Origin: a virus
Virus record (IMG/VR): IMGVR_UViG_3300029286_000009
Location: 62,001 to 126,000 of that record
Length of the DNA: 64,000 nucleotides
Reading direction: 5' to 3' (one strand)
Positions 60,535 to 64,000 of this stretch are shown here, in pieces (within the stretch, counting starts at the first letter, position 1; every line of letters begins with the position of its first letter). Made by a program: the position numbers and the translations under genes. Under the pieces are notes generated by a model. It was given only the letters and a program-made list of their open reading frames with translations, did no database searches and was not told the DNA's origin.

Positions 60535-60915
60535 CTACCGACGAAAACGTTTCTTTGGGGGTTTAATTGTATTTTCCACTACAGCCGGTGGAGTTGTCGA
60601 TAGGTCTGTTAACCTCACGCGTCGGGTTCTGCATACCCATCGACTGTTTGGTGAATTACAAACAATATACATATCTTCATGCCACTTCTTCCAGCACTCT
60701 ATTGATTCTCGTGCTTGTTGCGGAGGAAATTTCTCAGAAGGTGGCTTCATATATTTAATGACCCCCGCATCAATCCGGGCATCGTGATCCGTGGGCCGAT
60801 CATGTGCGGGGATAATGTGAACCACGATTACTGTGTCATTATCGCACCACACACGGTCTCCCGCCTCTATACTGCTTGTTGTTTTATCTGTCGGGCCACT
60901 CGCCGAGTTTTCCAT
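60535..60915 (-). CDS. Hypothetical protein
   Basis: 126 residues. Ser-rich N-terminus, beta segment DRVWCDNDTVIVVHIIP and a basic tail (KPPKKRFRR). Asp/His-rich loop (HDRPTDHDARID). No recognised domain. Overlaps the upstream gene by 49 bases. Confidence 0.62.
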   Translation of the reverse strand: MENSASGPTDKTTSSIEAGDRVWCDNDTVIVVHIIPAHDRPTDHDARIDAGVIKYMKPPSEKFPPQQARESIECWKKWHEDMYIVCNSPNSRWVCRTRRVRLTDLSTTPPAVVENTIKPPKKRFRR

Positions 60916-61598
60916 TGGTTAACCTTCTCGAGTTCAACTTGTGTTAGTTGACCTGGGTCAGGTAGAAACACAGATTTGGCAACCCAATTTGCCATGTAGT
61001 TGGCTTCAGAATCTACCCATTCAACCATCTCTTTTGCTTCGTCTCGTCTTACTGGAAGAGAAGTGTATTTTTCTTTAAAGGCCACCAGTGCTCGTTCGAG
61101 CGACTGGTGTCTTCCTTTCAGTCGACTTGGGTTGTCTAGTTCAGACACCAGTGTAATCCCTTTTGCACATACTTCGTAAGTCTCATGGTCCACAAGCAAG
61201 CAGGTGGTCGCTTTCAGCATCTTCATAAAGTCATAACCGCCCCATCTCCACCCATAATAATGAGAGAACATCGGATGGATATTAGGATTGATATATTGTG
61301 CTTCTTCTAGTAACCCCGCAATCGAGTTTTTCAAATCTTCGTGGAATAGCATGGCTCGCTGGGCACGCACTACTTTACGAGTATCTGCATTCCTTATCCT
61401 TTCTGTAATAAAAGCTGCCTTTTGCTCAGAAGTCAGAGATTTAATGTAGTTAATAAGACTTTGTCTTTTGCACTCTTTGGATCGAATGGTTGCTGGGGTT
61501 TTGGCAAATACTATCTTTATAGCGTGCTTACGATCCTCGGTACTACACAAACGAGAACACAACTCGTGCAATCGGTGTATCGTAGTCTTGTCAAGCAT
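60867..61598 (-). CDS. Hypothetical helical protein
   Basis: 243 residues, mostly helical and basic. ELCSRLCSTEDRKHAIKIVF, KSLTSEQKAAFITERI, FSHYYGWRWGGYDFMKML. No recognised family. GAGG before the ATG supports the start. Confidence 0.65.
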   Translation of the reverse strand: MLDKTTIHRLHELCSRLCSTEDRKHAIKIVFAKTPATIRSKECKRQSLINYIKSLTSEQKAAFITERIRNADTRKVVRAQRAMLFHEDLKNSIAGLLEEAQYINPNIHPMFSHYYGWRWGGYDFMKMLKATTCLLVDHETYEVCAKGITLVSELDNPSRLKGRHQSLERALVAFKEKYTSLPVRRDEAKEMVEWVDSEANYMANWVAKSVFLPDPGQLTQVELEKVNQWKTRRVARQIKQQAV

Positions 61599-61668
61599 TT
61601 AATCCTCTTTCGTTGTTTGCATATTTAAATTTTGACGAGCCTTTTACCGACCTGCTCAGGTCTTAGCT

Positions 61669-61860
61669 TTACGCTACGTGCGTAACTCGCGGTTTGTCGA
61701 GTCGCACTTCCTTGGTTGCTTTGGCGACGAGCATTTTGAAGTTGCCTTCATCAAATCCGTCTGTCTTGGACAACTTGTCGTAAAGCAACGCGTTAGCTTC
61801 CTTCTTGTTGTCCACACCAGACACAACCATTCCAACTGTTCCATTTACAAATACCTTCAT
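61669..61860 (-). CDS. Small hypothetical protein
   Basis: 63 residues. MKVFVNGTVGMVVSGVDNKK is a beta-hairpin-like start, then a Lys-rich helix. GAGG eight bases before the ATG. No family recognised. Confidence 0.65.
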   Translation of the reverse strand: MKVFVNGTVGMVVSGVDNKKEANALLYDKLSKTDGFDEGNFKMLVAKATKEVRLDKPRVTHVA

Positions 61861-61894
61861 CTTTTCTTCCTCTTTCCCTTCTAGGGTCGATTAG

Positions 61895-61911
61895 ACTCTA
61901 CGATGTAGAGT
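61895..61911. other. Short hairpin near a T-rich stretch
   Basis: ACTCTAC, loop GAT, GTAGAGT, followed on the + strand by GTTTCTTAATTTTTT. It could be a + strand terminator or a bidirectional element, but the seven-base stem is AT-rich and no + gene ends nearby. Confidence 0.3.
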
Positions 61912-62006
61912 GTTTCTTAATTTTTTCGGAATTATTCACTTACCAAATAAGCGTTGACAACAGACAAATTTATTGTAAGTGTCCAGTGCTCGCACCCGCC
62001 TATGGA

Positions 62007-62091
62007 GCACCTGGTAGGGGCACAACCGGGAACCTGCCTCTAGTCTAAGGGGCGCGCTTAGGGTGGGGCAGCCACCAATAACAGGAGGTGC
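62007..62091 (+). other. Possible structured RNA leader before a + strand ORF
   Basis: GCACCT (62007-62012) and AGGTGC (62086-62091) are complementary, and GGTGG/CCACC at about 62062-62077 forms a further stem. The strong ribosome site AGGAGG for the ORF at 62095 would be partly paired with GCACCT. Suggestive of regulated translation, but pairing this short is unproven. Confidence 0.25.
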
Positions 62092-62094
62092 CCA

Positions 62095-62409
62095 ATGGAC
62101 TCCTACAACAGCATTGAAGGTTTGGCTCGAACCACAGTGCAGTGGTTCAAACGCCATCGTCGAGCAGTAGTGATCGTGGCAAAGATTCTGTATATTCTCT
62201 ATAGAATCTGTAGAATCTATATGTGCGACCCAGACTACTTGATGCGGAGGATGACAGACTCACACTCTGCCATCTGTAGCACCGCCGCCCTTAGCAAAAT
62301 CACTTCTTCCATAGTCTCTTCTCCTTTACTTCCCAACAAGATAGGGGTTCCTATACTGGTCTGTTGTTTCTGGGGTAATGATACCTTGTCTCAAAAAGGA
62401 ATCTCGTAG
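62095..62409 (+). CDS. Possible + strand membrane protein within the - block
   Basis: 104 residues with AGGAGG six bases before the ATG, one of the best ribosome sites in the window. The translation has a basic segment (WFKRHRRAVVIVAKILYILY) and a hydrophobic helix followed by MCDPDYLMRRMTD. Its 3' third overlaps - strand ORFs, whose codons would be constrained too. Supported by signals, not homology; a false ORF remains possible. Confidence 0.35.
   Translation: MDSYNSIEGLARTTVQWFKRHRRAVVIVAKILYILYRICRIYMCDPDYLMRRMTDSHSAICSTAALSKITSSIVSSPLLPNKIGVPILVCCFWGNDTLSQKGIS
62235..62312 (-). CDS. Possible 25-residue mini-gene
   Basis: AAAGGAG eight bases before an ATG; 25 codons MEEVILLRAAVLQMAECESV plus ILRIK. 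It follows the gene at 62326 by 13 bases. The strong ribosome site is the only support. Confidence 0.3.
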   Translation of the reverse strand: MEEVILLRAAVLQMAECESVILRIK

Positions 62410-62595
62410 AAGCATCCGAGATAAGTGACCAATTTCGTCCTCGATAAAGAGCAAGTCATTGGTGATGTGTGTTATGTCTTTTCCATCCGCCACCATTCTA
62501 AATTTGGACTTTGTGAGGAATCGGTAAGCGAACCAGTTGAGTCGCAGAAGGCTTTTTACCAATAACCGTAACCACCAAGTTAATGGTCGATCCAT
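62326..62595 (-). CDS. Hypothetical protein
   Basis: 89 residues. A basic aromatic N-terminal segment (PLTWWLRLLVKSLLRLNWFA) that may bind the membrane, then an acidic helix (NDLLFIEDEIGHLSRM). Ribosome site weak (GGAAAATTAAA). No family recognised. Confidence 0.5.
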   Translation of the reverse strand: MDRPLTWWLRLLVKSLLRLNWFAYRFLTKSKFRMVADGKDITHITNDLLFIEDEIGHLSRMLLRDSFLRQGIITPETTDQYRNPYLVGK

Positions 62596-62629
62596 TTTAA
62601 TTTTCCTTTCTTTTACATTTTTCAGCCAA

Positions 62630-62708
62630 ACGGCGACGGGGAGTTGAACCCCGCCACCTCCGGGTATGAGCCGTTGGTCAGACCGCTTTACCGTTTAGCT
62701 GCTCCGCC
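62630..62708 (-). tRNA. tRNA-Met(CAT)-like gene with extra bases
   Basis: Read on the - strand: D arm AGCTAAACGGTAAAGC, GGCTCATACCCGGAGGTGG with anticodon loop CTCATAC (CAT), and a perfect T arm CGGGG-TTCAACT-CCCCG. The T and anticodon-loop context fits bacterial tRNA-Met. Between D arm and anticodon loop there are about eight more bases than a normal tRNA, and the acceptor halves pair imperfectly (about six of seven). It may be a degenerate or phage-specific tRNA; an alternative reading places a GAC loop with a long variable arm. Confidence 0.5.
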
Positions 62709-62719
62709 CTCCTCAGGCT

Positions 62720-63021
62720 GGCCGGGACCGCGGGGAAAACAGAAACCAAATTTTTTGTTTTGCTGGCGACAATTGGAGTTGGCCACCAGCAGTTTGAAAG
62801 GAGACGAAAGAGATAAGTCAAGAACTGGAAGAGGTTTGTGAGACAACCCTCATGTATGTGCTATCTTGATTATCCCGAATATTCATTAAATATACCTTAT
62901 TGGGGTAGTGGGACTACCAATAAAGGCATATTAGAAAGGGTACATGCGTAATTAACTTAGGTAGGGGCCTCTACATAAGAGACTCCTACTCTTTCGGAAC
63001 GTCTTTTTCTAGGATGATTAG
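62720..63021. other. Intergenic region with two hairpins
   Basis: No supportable gene. At about 62905-62925 GGTAGT-GGG-ACTACC forms a stem, and at 62962-62990 TAGGGGCCTCT with AGAGACTCCTA forms an 11-base stem with one mismatch. The second lies just past the stop of the gene at 63022 on the - strand; both could be terminators or processing sites. Nothing else recognised. Confidence 0.4.
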
Positions 63022-63312
63022 TTACTGCATAAACTGAAGATTGACAGTCATCTGGGGTTCTTCTCCATTGTGTTTTTTAGCTTCCATGTCTGCTCCTTGC
63101 TGGATTCCGACTAGGAAGATTGATTGCATCGCCAAGGCCAGCGGAATATCAAGTTTAGTAGTTAACTCAAGTGCACGTCTGGCAAGATATTCTGCCCACC
63201 GCATTCCTTCTTGGTCTAGAAGGTTCTGGGCGTTTTTCCTGGTTTCAACGAAACTCTCATTCTTCAGTTTTTTTTCCAGTGTCATAATATCGTTAATTGT
63301 GAATTTTGGCAC
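63022..63312 (-). CDS. Helical hypothetical protein
   Basis: 96 residues. FTINDIMTLEKKLKNESFVE, EGMRWAEYLARRALELTTKL: helical, amphipathic, charged. No domain recognised. The start lies one base after the end of the membrane-protein gene. Confidence 0.63.
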   Translation of the reverse strand: MPKFTINDIMTLEKKLKNESFVETRKNAQNLLDQEGMRWAEYLARRALELTTKLDIPLALAMQSIFLVGIQQGADMEAKKHNGEEPQMTVNLQFMQ

Positions 63313-63313
63313 T

Positions 63314-63538
63314 TTACCTCCGTTCTCCGGGCGGGTTCTTTTGCAAGAGGTTTAGCCTCACCCATAGTTCTGCATGCTCTTTTTGCACTACTTCTTCAAT
63401 TTTGTCGAGCTTATAGTCAATATAGGCGGCTTCATAGCCTGCGGTTCTTCCACTAATCCTACCTATTGTAGCACCAATTGACAAGCTCAGAACGAGAATG
63501 ATTAGAACTAAGAGACTTACGTCGTTATCATTCCACAT
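63314..63538 (-). CDS. Small membrane protein
   Basis: 74 residues from the ATG at 63538 (GGAGG four bases upstream). One transmembrane helix VSLLVLIILVLSLSIGATIG, then a helical soluble part (DYKLDKIEEVVQKEHAELWV). Possibly holin-like or an i-spanin-like protein, but no partner genes are seen. Confidence 0.65.
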   Translation of the reverse strand: MWNDNDVSLLVLIILVLSLSIGATIGRISGRTAGYEAAYIDYKLDKIEEVVQKEHAELWVRLNLLQKNPPGERR

Positions 63539-63546
63539 GCGACCTC

Positions 63547-64000
63547 CTACTTTTTGACTACCGGGTCGTACTTGAGCCACGTAAATTCATCCGGGTTTTC
63601 GGCATCATTCCACGAAGGATGTGACCCATTCATTTCCTTGATATCTTGCAGGTTGTCCAGCAAGCACTGTTTAAATGCAAGTATTTGACTTACCTTGGAC
63701 GCACTGGAATAGTTCCACACAGCAACAATATTGCGGGGAGCTGCAGTAATGATACCCATGGCCCCAAGCTTGGGGTAGTTGAGCTTCACGAGCTTGTAAG
63801 GCTCACCTAGTTTTTTCACGTAGCTTTCATCCAGACTGGCAAGCGTGAAAGTGTTTGGGTCAAGATCATCTATCCACTCGATAGGCCACCCAGCTGTAGC
63901 AAACACTGCTACGACTTCGCCGCTCTTTAGCATGCCCGTAGCCTCTGCGGGGGACTTCATCCTTACCAACTGCAGCCCTGCCTGAAGTCTTTCGTTCAGA
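63547..64000 (-). CDS. Hypothetical protein, 5' end outside window
   Basis: The frame is open from the right edge (residues NERLQAGLQLVRMKSPAEAT visible) to the stop at 63547; about 150 residues. The visible part starts with GMLKSGEVVAVFATAGWPIE and continues with alternating strands and helices; no family recognised. In-frame ATG and TTG codons near 63960-63969 could be the start, but there is no clear ribosome site, so the true N-terminus is probably outside the window. Confidence 0.6.
   Translation of the reverse strand, partial: LNERLQAGLQLVRMKSPAEATGMLKSGEVVAVFATAGWPIEWIDDLDPNTFTLASLDESYVKKLGEPYKLVKLNYPKLGAMGIITAAPRNIVAVWNYSSASKVSQILAFKQCLLDNLQDIKEMNGSHPSWNDAENPDEFTWLKYDPVVKK

Noticed and set aside
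62004-62092. Second tRNA with CCA end near 62004 on the - strand
   Set aside because: AGGTGC-T-CCA and GGCACCT can pair, but no T arm or anticodon arm can be placed between them.
61936-62157. - strand ORF of 73 codons
   Set aside because: No ribosome site, unlikely composition (CGSSQTFN...CPTLSAPLR), and it conflicts with the well-signalled + strand start at 62095.
62644-62841. + strand ORF of 65 codons over the tRNA-like gene
   Set aside because: It overlaps the tRNA-like sequence and has no ribosome site; composition is not protein-like.

Overview
The window looks like an internal segment of a large tailed-phage (Caudoviricetes-type) genome, carrying replication, nucleotide-metabolism, DNA-modification and accessory genes. 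I see no capsid, tail, portal or terminase gene and no rRNA. Phage-type reasons: dense short genes with 1-4 base start/stop overlaps, strong AGGAG ribosome sites, two long unidirectional blocks, homing-type endonucleases, a phage dNMP kinase, DUF932 and gp88-like proteins. The host cannot be named. Class III (anaerobic) ribonucleotide reductase with its activase suggests replication under low oxygen, and two small lipobox proteins suggest a bacterial host.

Layout: bases 1-26127 are read on the + strand and bases 26172-64000 almost entirely on the - strand. The blocks converge on a Rho-independent terminator at 26141-26164. The + block holds a RecB/Cas4-like nuclease (cut by the window edge), an SDR protein, family A DNA polymerase and NrdD/NrdG. 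A modification/restriction island follows (7.6-18.3 kb): four methyltransferase genes each beside a predicted nuclease, plus a truncated Dam gene next to a tandem HNH endonuclease, with LigA in the middle. Then come a family-4 uracil-DNA glycosylase, an RNase HII-like protein without its catalytic DE, a degenerate sugar-nucleotidyltransferase, a 5'-nucleotidase, dNMP kinase, a Rad52-type annealing protein and a ClpA-like unfoldase.

The - block is dominated by small proteins. Its most striking content is a family of 15 divergent paralogues (26.3-44.1 kb) that begin with a nearly invariant [FY]-[IV]-T-N-S-S-[ST]-x segment and often end in a Pro-x-Trp motif. Eleven of them lie between 26.3 and 31.5 kb. 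The right-most member abuts a radical-SAM/SPASM-like enzyme, which overlaps a ClpP-like protease. A second family of four zinc-ribbon proteins lies at 35.8-37.6 kb. Further right are an M20/M28/M42-like peptidase, a cysteine-rich zinc protein, a WGR-PARP pair split by one in-frame TAA, a deaminase with a likely ATT start, a DHH phosphoesterase, a gp88-like protein, an HD protein, a possible sigma factor, an SF2 helicase, an SSB-like protein and a tRNA-Met-like gene.

Working together: Pol A, LigA, the SF2 helicase, SSB, the Rad52-like protein and UDG form a replication/repair set. NrdDG, the deaminase, the 5'-nucleotidase and the dNMP kinase supply dNTPs. The methyltransferase/nuclease pairs could protect phage DNA and attack competitors. 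The ClpA-like ATPase (with an IGF docking tripeptide) and ClpP-like protease could form a phage-encoded protease. Several genes are eroded or unusual at key positions: an amber codon in a SemiSWEET-like gene, a frameshifted small gene, a stop inside the PARP gene, ACG and ATT starts, and three homologues without catalytic signatures. All functional statements are from reading the translations by eye; no database search was run.
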